NCBI GenBank assembly: GCA_044347755.1
Contig: JBIKUE010000004.1
Coordinates: forward strand, 1-64,000
Direction: 5' to 3'
DNA length: 64,000 nucleotides
Origin: M3007 sp044347755
GTDB taxonomy: Bacteria > Bacteroidota > Bacteroidia > Chitinophagales > Saprospiraceae
Shown: one piece after another, positions 16,125 to 23,245 of the stretch
Numbering within the stretch: the first letter of the stretch is position 1
Layout of the letters: every line of letters begins with the position of its first letter
Made by a program: the position numbers and the translations under genes
The notes under the pieces: generated by a model
Databases searched by the model: none
What the model was told of the DNA's origin: nothing
What the model saw: the letters and a program-made list of their open reading frames with translations, nothing else

Positions 16125-16841
16125 TTACTCCGTCATATCCATGGTAGTATAGACGTTCAAAACGTCATCGTCCTCTTCCAGGCGATCAATCAGTTTTACC
16201 ACTCCTTCTACTTCCGAATCATCCAACTTTTTTGTGCTGTTGGGGATGTATTCCAGGGCAGCGCTGGTGGATTCAATATTACGGTCTTCCAGCGCCTTTT
16301 GCAATGAACCAAAATCTGTGAAGCCACAAATCAGCACTACTTCGTCTTCCTCACGTTTTAGTTCTTCCAGGCCGGCATCTATCAGTTCCAATTCTAATTC
16401 GTCCCAGTCATGTCCCTCTAATTTAGCCTTGAATACTCCTTTACGGTCAAATAAAAATCCAACACTGCCGGAAGTACCTAAAGCGCCACCGCAGCGATCA
16501 AAGTACATCCTGACATTTGCTACAGTACGGGTAGGATTGTCGGTTGCTGTTTCCACCATGATAGCGATACCATGCGGGCCTTTACCTTCGTACAAAACTT
16601 CCTGGAAGTTTTCTGCTTCCTTACCCGCAGCCTTCTTAATGGCACTTTCCACGTTTGCCTTAGGCATGTTGGCGGATTTGGCATTCTGAATAGCTACACG
16701 AAGCCTGGAATTGTATTCAGGATTGGTACCACCGGATTTAACGGCGAGTGCGATTTCCCGGCCAATACGGGTGAAGGTTTTGGCCATGCCGGCCCAGCGC
16801 TTCATTTTTCTTTCTTTACGGAATTCAAACGCGCGTCCCAT
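16125..16841 (-). CDS. YebC/PmpR family protein (TACO1-like)
   Basis: 238 residues, usual length. N-terminus MGRAFEFRKERKMKRWAGMAKTF and GREIALAVKSGGTNPEYNSRLRVAIQNAKSANMPKANVESAIKKA are diagnostic; the middle domain shows VETATDNPTRTVANVRMYFDRCGGALGTSGSVGFLFDRKG. Family members are annotated as transcriptional regulators, and TACO1/YebC act on ribosomes that stall at proline stretches. Note that this genome encodes a 13-proline run in the BatB-BatC protein. The acidic C-terminus (LEEDDDVLNVYTTMDM) is typical. Cytoplasmic; monocistronic. Confidence 0.95.
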   Translation of the reverse strand: MGRAFEFRKERKMKRWAGMAKTFTRIGREIALAVKSGGTNPEYNSRLRVAIQNAKSANMPKANVESAIKKAAGKEAENFQEVLYEGKGPHGIAIMVETATDNPTRTVANVRMYFDRCGGALGTSGSVGFLFDRKGVFKAKLEGHDWDELELELIDAGLEELKREEDEVVLICGFTDFGSLQKALEDRNIESTSAALEYIPNSTKKLDDSEVEGVVKLIDRLEEDDDVLNVYTTMDMTE

Positions 16842-17200
16842 AGTTAGGAATAAATTGAATTTTAATAAATTTAGTGTTGGATGTGTAAGTCGCAGCTCCC
16901 AAAGTTTTGTCAGAAAGATACCCCAGGATCAGCGTTTACCAACGTCTTGAGTGAAAAGCGGCGCAAAATTAGACAATATCGGATCAAATGACAAGAAGAA
17001 AACAATTATCCGCTGGTAATAGTGAGCTGTGAGGTTGTTAGGGTATGTTTAACCAATGAGAAAAGTACAATACCTGCTGTTGGGCATTATCTTTGCATTC
17101 AGATTAACAGACATTGGACACATGGATATGGATTTGCTTTATACAACATCCATTTCCCTGTAGTTGACAATCCTAATTCAATTTTCAAATTAATTTCGAC
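16842..17200. other. Intergenic region without a supported gene
   Basis: About 360 bases between the divergent YebC gene and the secreted-protein gene at 17201. I see no convincing promoter pair, RNA or repeat. A 35-codon frame at 17056-17163 begins with a hydrophobic stretch but has no other support. Confidence 0.5.
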
Positions 17201-17764
17201 ATGAAAAGTTTGTTTCGCACCTTGATTTGTTTGTGCTTACTGAGCCCGGTGATGGTTCAGGCCCAGGAAGTAAAAAATGAAGACATCCAGGTTTTCCCAG
17301 CCGTAGTTAAAACGGCAGAGTGGGCTAATTTTAAATACATGGATGTTTTTAACAAAGCCAAAAGCGGAGATCCAAGATCTATCATACAATTCCTGGAATT
17401 TAATAGTGTAGTGGATGGAACGGAAGGGTTACAGCACGCTACCACCTGCCTGGAAATGCTTCCTTTACTGATTGACGATTTGGTAGGCTCAGGTATTTCG
17501 GGCATGAAACCTAAAATGAAGTCATTGTTGCTCAGCAGATTACAACTGGCTCAGGGACGAACTAAAAAGGAAGCTCTTTTGAAACCTATACAGGAATGGG
17601 CCCCTTTCACCTGGAAAGCCCTGAATGGAGAAAGGGTTACTTGCACCTCTTGTATGCACATGAATGGAGGGATGACTCAATTAAAACCTGCAGGAATGGA
17701 CGTTAAACCTGGTGCCGAAAAATCTGCACCTGCAGCTACTGATACTGAAACCGGTAAACAATGA
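17201..17764 (+). CDS. Secreted protein of unknown function with CxxC site
   Basis: 187 residues. Signal peptide MKSLFRTLICLCLLSPVMVQAQ. The mature part is mostly helical (SIIQFLEFNSVVDGTEGLQHATTCLEMLPLLIDDLV) and carries VTCTSCMHMNGG near residue 148, a CxxC that could be redox-active or bind metal, then a low-complexity Ala/Pro/Thr tail. Its stop overlaps the ATG of the CpcT/CpeT-like gene by four bases (ATGA), so the two are a coupled pair. No family recognised. Confidence 0.7.
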   Translation: MKSLFRTLICLCLLSPVMVQAQEVKNEDIQVFPAVVKTAEWANFKYMDVFNKAKSGDPRSIIQFLEFNSVVDGTEGLQHATTCLEMLPLLIDDLVGSGISGMKPKMKSLLLSRLQLAQGRTKKEALLKPIQEWAPFTWKALNGERVTCTSCMHMNGGMTQLKPAGMDVKPGAEKSAPAATDTETGKQ

Positions 17765-18405
17765 CCCACCGTCGTATCCATTTTATCTTACTGATTCTGG
17801 TAGCATGTGCTTCCAACTGGTACTGCACCGGTAGTTTAAAAAGTGCTGCAAGCAAGTCAGATGACCTTGATTTGCTGGTGGATTACATGGTAGGTGATTT
17901 CAGCAGCAATGCACAGAGTTTGCGTGATTCTGCCTTTTTTGACATTCGACTCCATATCCGCCCCATTTGGACCGCCGACAAAGGGAACCACTGGCTTTAT
18001 GTTGAACAGGCTACTGCCACCGCTGAGTCAAAACCGTACAGACAACGGGTATACAAAGTGGAAAAAGAGGGAGACAAAGGCTTCAAAAGTATTGTTTATA
18101 CCCTGCCGGATCAGGGTTCCTGGGCTGGAAAGTACCGGACCCCTGAAGCATTCGACAAGCTGAAGCCTGCTGACCTTTCTTTGAGAGAAGGGTGTACTGT
18201 TTTTCTCAAAAAAATGGAAAATAACACCTTCGCAGGTTCCACACGGGATGCAGATTGTGAAAGCAATTTAAGAGGTGCTAAATATGCTACCTCCAAAGTA
18301 ACTATCACTAAAAAACAGTTGCTTAGCTGGGACCAGGGGTTCAATGAAAAAGGGGAACAAGTTTGGGGCGCCACAAAAGGAGGATATGAGTTTGTGAAGC
18401 AGTAG
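17761..18405 (+). CDS. CpcT/CpeT family protein, secreted
   Basis: 214 residues with an N-terminal hydrophobic export segment (FILLILVACASNWYC, possibly a lipoprotein Cys). The body fits the CpcT/CpeT (DUF1001) beta-barrel family: LVDYMVGDFSSNAQSLRDSAFFDIRLHIRPIW, NHWLYVEQATATAESKPYRQRVYKVE, FKSIVYTLPD. In cyanobacteria this family attaches bilins to phycobiliproteins, but here there are no phycobiliproteins in sight and the protein is exported, so the role must differ. Coupled to the upstream secreted CxxC protein. A GTTTATGGG-type repeat begins right after its stop codon. Confidence 0.82.
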   Translation: MTHRRIHFILLILVACASNWYCTGSLKSAASKSDDLDLLVDYMVGDFSSNAQSLRDSAFFDIRLHIRPIWTADKGNHWLYVEQATATAESKPYRQRVYKVEKEGDKGFKSIVYTLPDQGSWAGKYRTPEAFDKLKPADLSLREGCTVFLKKMENNTFAGSTRDADCESNLRGAKYATSKVTITKKQLLSWDQGFNEKGEQVWGATKGGYEFVKQ

Positions 18406-18409
18406 GATT

Positions 18410-18427
18410 TGGGGTTTATGGGGGTTT
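18410..18427. repeat. GTTTATGGG-type repeat after the CpcT/CpeT gene
   Basis: Two units (TTGGGGTTTATGGGGGTTTA) immediately after the TAG of the preceding gene. The same unit recurs at 35990-36021 and 48289-48375. Confidence 0.6.
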
Positions 18428-18463
18428 AAATTAGATATTGCGCCTTTATTTGGACAAAATTAT

Positions 18464-18513
18464 TCACCACCTTTTTCACATTCACAACATTTCCCACATT
18501 CACCACATTTTCC
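18464..18513. repeat. CCACATT-type array before the PduO gene
   Basis: About five units (TTCACATTCACAACATTTCC, CACATTCACCACATTTTCC) that end 3 bases before the ATG at 18517. Same family as the arrays at 5806, 26141 and 45861. Confidence 0.75.
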
Positions 18514-18516
18514 ATA

Positions 18517-19068
18517 ATGGCTTTTAGAATTTATACAAAAACAGGTGATAAAGGCGAAACAGCCCTGTTCGGTGGCAAAAGAGTGCCAAAGAGCCATTTG
18601 AGGGTAGATGCTTATGGAACGGTGGATGAACTCAATTCCTTTATTGGATGCTTGAGGGATCAGGTTCAGGATCAACCAACGAGGGATCTTCTGGCACTTA
18701 CACAACACCGTTTGTTTACACTCGGTGCACACCTGGCATCTGACCCGGCCAAGCATCCTCCTACACCAGATTTGCTGCCAGATGATATCCAGCTGCTGGA
18801 AAAAGAAATGGATCGAATGGATGATCAACTGCCGCCGCTCAAGCACTTCATTCTACCGGGAGGTCATCCCGCCGTATCTGCCTGTCACGTTTGCAGAACA
18901 GTTTGCCGGCGTGCAGAACGCCTGGCAGTAGCCCTGGCGCAATCAGGAGAACCTGTGGAGGATTTGGCCATCCAGTATTTAAACCGACTTTCTGACTATT
19001 TCTTCATCCTGGCCAGATATCTGGCGCATATCCTTGGGGCAGAAGAGGTGATTTGGAAACCGAGATAG
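18517..19068 (+). CDS. Cob(I)alamin adenosyltransferase, PduO type
   Basis: 183 residues. ATP-binding N-terminus YTKTGDKGETALFGGKRVPK and GTVDELNSFIG; C-terminal active-site helix HVCRTVCRRAERL, then YLNRLSDYFFILARYLAH. All are typical for PduO/MMAB trimeric adenosyltransferases, which make adenosylcobalamin from cob(I)alamin and ATP for methylmalonyl-CoA mutase or similar enzymes. No B12 biosynthesis or mutase gene is nearby, so it likely serves salvaged corrinoid. The start follows a CCACATT array directly. A 33-bp palindrome lies after it. Confidence 0.95.
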   Translation: MAFRIYTKTGDKGETALFGGKRVPKSHLRVDAYGTVDELNSFIGCLRDQVQDQPTRDLLALTQHRLFTLGAHLASDPAKHPPTPDLLPDDIQLLEKEMDRMDDQLPPLKHFILPGGHPAVSACHVCRTVCRRAERLAVALAQSGEPVEDLAIQYLNRLSDYFFILARYLAHILGAEEVIWKPR

Positions 19069-19110
19069 AAAAGTATACCCTGATTATTAAAGCGGAACGC
19101 CCCCATAATC

Positions 19111-19183
19111 GGATGAACCACAAAGACACAGAAGCCACAAAAACGCGATGTTTTTGTGGCTTCTGTGTCTTTGTGGTTCATCC
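19111..19183. terminator. Long perfect palindrome between convergent genes
   Basis: Perfect 33-base arms (19111-19143 and 19151-19183; each beginning or ending with GGATGAACCACAAAGACACA or its complement) around a 7-base loop. It sits between the PduO gene (plus) and hppD (minus), so it can terminate both. The arm is far longer than a normal terminator and may be a mobile repeat such as a MITE or REP-like unit. Confidence 0.8.
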
Positions 19184-19196
19184 CTTAGTGATAGCC

Positions 19197-20321
19197 CTAC
19201 AAGGTGCCACGAAGCGCCTGTTCGCGCTCTATTGCCTCGAAAAGTGCTTTGAAATTTCCTTTGCCAAACGACTTAGCGCCGCGGCGTTGAATGATTTCAA
19301 AGAATACCGTTGGGCGATCCTGAATGGGCTTGGTAAAAATCTGAAGTAGATAACCGTCTTCATCCCGGTCAATCAGAATATTCAATGCTTTGAGATCTTC
19401 AAGCTTTTCTTCAATCTCCCCTACTCTATCCAGTACATCTTCGTAGTAGGTTTCAGGCACATACAAGAAATCCACGCCATTAGCACGCATCTGACTTACC
19501 GTTTCCAGAATATTATCGGTAGCTACTGCAATGTGCTGAACACCGGCACCACGGTAAAAATCCAGATATTCCTCAATCTGGCTCTTCTTCAAGCCTTTTG
19601 CAGGTTCGTTTATCGGGAATTTGATGTAACCATTGCCATTACTGACCACTTTCGACATTAAAGCGGTGTATTCTGTGGATATATCCTTATCGTCAAAAGT
19701 GATCAGAAGTTTAAAGCCCATAACATCCTGGTAAAACTTCACCCATTGATTCATGGTACCCAGTTCAACGTTTCCAACGCAGTGATCCACGTATTTTAAG
19801 CCCACAGATTTGGCAGGGTAAACACTTTGCCGGGGTTGATACCCAGGCATAAAAATACCTGTGTAGTTTTTTCTCTCTACGAGGGTGTGGATGGTTTCTC
19901 CATAGGTTTTAATAGCCGCCATAACCACTTCCCCCTCGTCATCTTTTATGGTTTTTGGAGCAAAGGCAGATTCCGCGCCTCTGGAGAGGGCCGTTTCATA
20001 AGCCTTCACAGCATCGTCTACCCACAAAGCTAATACCTTAACACCATCACCATGATCTGATACATGCCGGGCAATCTCCGTACCTGGCATCAGGGATGAG
20101 GTGAGAACGATTCGAATTTTGTTTTGCTGCAGCACATAACTTACCCGATCACGTACACCGGTTTCAGGACCAGCATAAGCCACCAGTTCAAAACCCAGGG
20201 CAGCCTGGTAGTACATGGAACTTTGCTTGGCATTCCCGACATAGAATTCGAGGTGGTCAGTACCATTAATGGGAAACGAGTCGGTAGACGTTACCAGACT
20301 CTTATCAGGAGTATTTGACAC
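19197..20321 (-). CDS. hppD: 4-hydroxyphenylpyruvate dioxygenase
   Basis: 374 residues. Two vicinal-oxygen-chelate halves. The iron ligands are His180 (KYVDHCVGNV), His263 (VQHIAVATDN) and Glu342 (FFEIIQRRGAKSFGKGNF), and the C-terminal helix FKALFEAIEREQALRGTL gates the site. It converts 4-hydroxyphenylpyruvate to homogentisate in tyrosine breakdown. Translation starts with GTG at 20321 (no ATG upstream; a stop lies two codons before), and a promoter at 20351-20385 agrees with that start. No other homogentisate gene is in the window. Confidence 0.97.
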   Translation of the reverse strand: MSNTPDKSLVTSTDSFPINGTDHLEFYVGNAKQSSMYYQAALGFELVAYAGPETGVRDRVSYVLQQNKIRIVLTSSLMPGTEIARHVSDHGDGVKVLALWVDDAVKAYETALSRGAESAFAPKTIKDDEGEVVMAAIKTYGETIHTLVERKNYTGIFMPGYQPRQSVYPAKSVGLKYVDHCVGNVELGTMNQWVKFYQDVMGFKLLITFDDKDISTEYTALMSKVVSNGNGYIKFPINEPAKGLKKSQIEEYLDFYRGAGVQHIAVATDNILETVSQMRANGVDFLYVPETYYEDVLDRVGEIEEKLEDLKALNILIDRDEDGYLLQIFTKPIQDRPTVFFEIIQRRGAKSFGKGNFKALFEAIEREQALRGTL

Positions 20322-20350
20322 GATCTAGATTGTAATTTTAGTTAGGTGGG

Positions 20351-20385
20351 CAAAAGTACATAAATTACCCATTTTGATGGGCAAA
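20351..20385 (-). promoter_or_regulatory. Promoter of hppD with palindrome in the spacer
   Basis: On the minus strand TTTG (20385-20382), 23-base spacer, TACTTTTG (20358-20351). The spacer holds CCCATTTTGATGGG (20368-20381), whose CCCAT/ATGGG arms form an inverted repeat and could be an operator. The promoter is a good match; the operator is a guess. Confidence 0.55.
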
Positions 20386-20407
20386 AACGCGGCAACTTTC
20401 CAATAGT

Positions 20408-20941
20408 CTAAAATACGGATCGCATCGTCAGGCTCAAACGAACATCATTTTGATCCAGGGTGGTACCACGAAGCCAAATGACTACATCTACAGAAAACCG
20501 GGGCTTTTCAAAAAAGCGCTTTACATCAGCCAGAGAAGGAATAAGTGGAAGAACATTGCCGGTATTCAGCGGCGCAGGATCCCGGTAGGCAATTTCCACC
20601 CAGTCGTTTGGGTTGGTTTCATCATATACCCGAACAGAAATGCGATCGATGATACTCAAATCCGCGTCTCCAAAGGTTCCGCCAATACTGGCCTGACCAT
20701 TGACAACACGAGTGATTTGATCTCCTGTTTTACCCAATTCCTGCAGGTAACGATCCCAGTCTGAGGAGATATTTTTAAGCTGAAAATGGTGTACATCAAA
20801 CACCCCGATACCTGCAGGAATACTAAACTCCCGTTCAAAAAGCATGTCAAATCCGGGCGCCTGATCTTCTGTTTTCTGACATGACCATCCGGAAAAAACC
20901 ACAGTTGCCAGAAACATCCAGCTATAAATCCACTTTTTCAT
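20408..20941 (-). CDS. Lipoprotein of unknown function
   Basis: 177 residues. Lipoprotein signal (MKKWIYSWMFLATVVFSGWSC, Cys21). The mature part reads as a beta-rich domain (MLFEREFSIPAGIGVFDVHHFQLKNI, and ADLSIIDRISVRVYDETNPNDWVEIAYR, FSVDVVIWLRGT). No family recognised. It is transcribed divergently from pth. Confidence 0.75.
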   Translation of the reverse strand: MKKWIYSWMFLATVVFSGWSCQKTEDQAPGFDMLFEREFSIPAGIGVFDVHHFQLKNISSDWDRYLQELGKTGDQITRVVNGQASIGGTFGDADLSIIDRISVRVYDETNPNDWVEIAYRDPAPLNTGNVLPLIPSLADVKRFFEKPRFSVDVVIWLRGTTLDQNDVRLSLTMRSVF

Positions 20942-20984
20942 GGTATTTAGATGTTGCTAAAGTAAAAATGGTTGCCCATACTCG

Positions 20985-20992
20985 TAATTTTG
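20985..20992 (+). promoter_or_regulatory. Probable -7 box for pth
   Basis: TAATTTTG matches TAnnTTTG and lies 27 bases before the ATG at 21019. No well-spaced TTG box. It lies downstream of the longer in-frame start at 20881, which argues for the 21019 start. Confidence 0.4.
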
Positions 20993-21018
20993 CCTCCAAT
21001 TTTCACAGGAATAACGGC

Positions 21019-21579
21019 ATGAAATATTTGATAACTGGTTTGGGAAACATTGGGTATGAATATGACGGAACCCGGCACAATATAGGGTTTGAAGTAGTAG
21101 ACCACCTCTGCAAAGAACTGGGTGGAGAATGGAAAGGAAATACCCATGGTGATCTGGCGGAAGTAAAATTCAAAGGCCGGACACTCATTTTGCTTAAGCC
21201 AAATACTTACATGAACCTTAGCGGCAAAGCCATTCGCTATTGGCTCCAGAAAGAAAAAATTCCTGTGGAGAATAGTGTGGTGGTCCTCGACGATCTCAAT
21301 CTGGAATTCAGCAAACAAAGGCTTCGGGCCAAAGGTTCTGATGGCGGACACAATGGGCTCAAAAGTATACAGGAACTACTGGGAACTGATGCCTATCCAC
21401 GGCTACGAATAGGCATCGGCAGCAGTTTTTCCAAAGGAAAACAGGTGAACTTTGTGTTGGGAAAATGGTCGGAAGATGAAAAGGCTGAATTGTCCAGAAT
21501 CCTGGAAAAGTCGGCTGAAGTCATCAAAACCTTCGTTACGATCGGATTAGAAAAAGCTATGAATGCTACCGGCAAATAG
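21019..21579 (+). CDS. pth: Peptidyl-tRNA hydrolase
   Basis: 186 residues from ATG 21019 (MKYLITGLGNIGYEYDGTRHNIGFEVVDHL). Catalytic and binding residues are visible: Asn10, His20, Asn66 (TYMNLSGKA), Asp91/92 (VVLDDLNL) and Asn112 (GSDGGHNGLKSI). It frees tRNA from drop-off peptidyl-tRNA in the cytoplasm. A longer frame upstream would run through the -7 box and has no family match. Followed by a 38-residue lipoprotein gene on the same strand. Confidence 0.97.
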   Translation: MKYLITGLGNIGYEYDGTRHNIGFEVVDHLCKELGGEWKGNTHGDLAEVKFKGRTLILLKPNTYMNLSGKAIRYWLQKEKIPVENSVVVLDDLNLEFSKQRLRAKGSDGGHNGLKSIQELLGTDAYPRLRIGIGSSFSKGKQVNFVLGKWSEDEKAELSRILEKSAEVIKTFVTIGLEKAMNATGK

Positions 21580-21650
21580 TTAAAAGTTGTTACCGTAACA
21601 AACCTTTTCGCTACTTTCGCTGCCTAATAACTACAACCATACACTTTGCT

Positions 21651-21767
21651 ATGAAAAATTTGAAGATCAATTGGTGGCGTCTCGCCATGTTCGCACTTAC
21701 TTTCGGTATGATGGCACTCCAGGCCTGTAGCCTGTTTAAGCCGAAATGCAATTGCCCGCATTTCTAA
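21651..21767 (+). CDS. Very small lipoprotein (38 aa) with CxCPH tail
   Basis: ATG at 21651 opens a 38-codon frame. It starts MKNLKINWWRLAMFALTFG, has a lipobox ending LQAC (Cys26), and leaves a mature peptide of only 13 residues, CSLFKPKCNCPHF. The CNCPH end could bind a metal. TACTTTCG, close to the TAnnTTTG consensus, lies about 37 bases upstream. The complete lipoprotein signal in such a short frame makes chance unlikely. I do not know a function. Confidence 0.65.
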   Translation: MKNLKINWWRLAMFALTFGMMALQACSLFKPKCNCPHF

Positions 21768-21797
21768 GCTCCACTACACCATCAAACTTAGTTATTT

Positions 21798-21823
21798 CAG
21801 GGATGAACACTTGTTCACCCCTG
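21798..21823. terminator. Small hairpin between convergent genes
   Basis: CAGGGATGAAC pairs with GTTCACCCCTG (one G-U pair) around a 4-base loop, between the 38-aa lipoprotein gene and the rmuC stop codon, which it overlaps. No T tract, so terminator activity is uncertain. Confidence 0.4.
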
Positions 21824-23152
21824 CTCCTGATTATTTAGCTCCCCGATTTCTGCCAATAGCAAATCTTGTGGTAAAGATTTGGTTGCCTTGGCGCCTAATT
21901 CCTTGATTTTTTCTGCTTTTCCAATAAGTGTATCCCCTGGCCGGGATGCATTGGTTAGTTTATGCATGGCATCATCATAAGCCATCCGGGCATTATCCAA
22001 CCTGGCACCAATCGTACGAAGATCGTCTACAAAGGCAACAAATTTGTCATACAGCAGACCACTCTGCCTGGCTATTTCTAACACGGATTTGGCTTGTTTT
22101 TCCTGCTTCCAAATGTGTGATACGGTACGAAGGGTTGCCAGCAGACTACTATTGCTTACCAGCACGATGTTGCGCTCGAGCGCATCTGTAAACAACCCTG
22201 GATCAGCCTGTGAAGCAAGGGAAAGAGCGCCTTCCAATGGAACAAAAAGCAACAGGTAATCAGGCGTATTGATCTGATACAAGGTCTGGTAATTGGTTCG
22301 GCTCAAGTTGTCTACATGACTTCTTAAACTGTTTACATGCGCTTTCAAATGCTGTTCTTTTTCCTGCGGATCTGCCGCATTAAAATAGCGCTCAAAAGCC
22401 GTCAGGGAAACTTTTGAATCTACAACGAGCTGCTTGTTTTCTGGAAGTTGAATAATAAAATCAGGTCTTTTGGCAGCCCCATCTTCATTTCTAAATGTGG
22501 TTTGGGTAAGAAAATGCACCCCTTTTTGCAGACCTGATTTTTCCAATAGGGTTTCCAATTGATGTTCGCCCCAATCTCCCTGCACCTTGCTTTGGCCTTT
22601 CAGGGCCGTTGCCAGGTTGTGCGCATCGTGGCTGAGTTGTTGATTAAGGTTATGAAGCTGTTCCAGTTCTTTTCTAAGACTGGTTTTTTCCCGGGTTTCC
22701 TCGAGAAATTTTCGGTCAACGTTTTCTTCAAACTCCTTGATCTTTTCTTTTAGAGGAAGCAACACCGATTGAAGTTGCTGCGCATTTTGTGCGGTGAATC
22801 GTTCCGATTTTTCCTCCAGGAGTTTGTTGGCAATGTTTTCAAACTCTGTTTTAAATTTGGATTGCAACTGGTCCAACTCCTGTCGTTGTCCTTGAAGTCG
22901 ATCTTCCAAATGAAACACCTGCTGTTCTTTCGCTGACAATTGGGCATGAGCATCCCTAATCTCCCGTTCTTTGCCGGCTAATTCCTGGCGAAGACGCTGC
23001 GTTTCAACCAAAATGGCCTCATGCAGCTCCCTTGGTACAAATAGTTCTTTGTTTGGGAACTGACCAGCATGGGCGCCTTGTTGTCTTAACAATAGCACCA
23101 ACAATACGATGAGCAATATCCCTCCAAGTAAAAAAAGGAGTGTGTTGTCCAT
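21815..23152 (-). CDS. rmuC: DNA recombination protein RmuC
   Basis: 445 residues; ATG at 23152 (MDNTLLFLLGGILLIVLLVLLL) gives an N-terminal membrane anchor, and a TATTTTTG -7 box at 23172-23179 fits it. Residues 50-190 are coiled coil. The RmuC nuclease-like domain (about 195-400) shows GQSKVQGDWGEHQLETLLEKSGL, FRNEDGAAKRPDFIIQLPENKQLVVDSKVSLTAFERY and YLLLFVPLEGALSLA. The PD-(D/E)xK-like residues (RPDFI, VVDSKV) are present. RmuC limits inversions at short inverted repeats in E. coli, which is of interest in a genome rich in palindromes. Confidence 0.95.
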   Translation of the reverse strand: MDNTLLFLLGGILLIVLLVLLLRQQGAHAGQFPNKELFVPRELHEAILVETQRLRQELAGKEREIRDAHAQLSAKEQQVFHLEDRLQGQRQELDQLQSKFKTEFENIANKLLEEKSERFTAQNAQQLQSVLLPLKEKIKEFEENVDRKFLEETREKTSLRKELEQLHNLNQQLSHDAHNLATALKGQSKVQGDWGEHQLETLLEKSGLQKGVHFLTQTTFRNEDGAAKRPDFIIQLPENKQLVVDSKVSLTAFERYFNAADPQEKEQHLKAHVNSLRSHVDNLSRTNYQTLYQINTPDYLLLFVPLEGALSLASQADPGLFTDALERNIVLVSNSSLLATLRTVSHIWKQEKQAKSVLEIARQSGLLYDKFVAFVDDLRTIGARLDNARMAYDDAMHKLTNASRPGDTLIGKAEKIKELGAKATKSLPQDLLLAEIGELNNQEQG

Positions 23153-23245
23153 TTTTTCAATTTTAGTTGTACAAAAATAGATCAATTTTCACTTTTTGTT
23201 TATTTTTTTGCAACATTCTAAAGAAAATGTTTTGAATTGCCATCC

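Noticed and set aside
17056..17163. 35-codon frame starting MRKVQYLLLGIIFAF
   Set aside because: The hydrophobic start is signal-like, but there is no mature domain, promoter or terminator; too weak to call.
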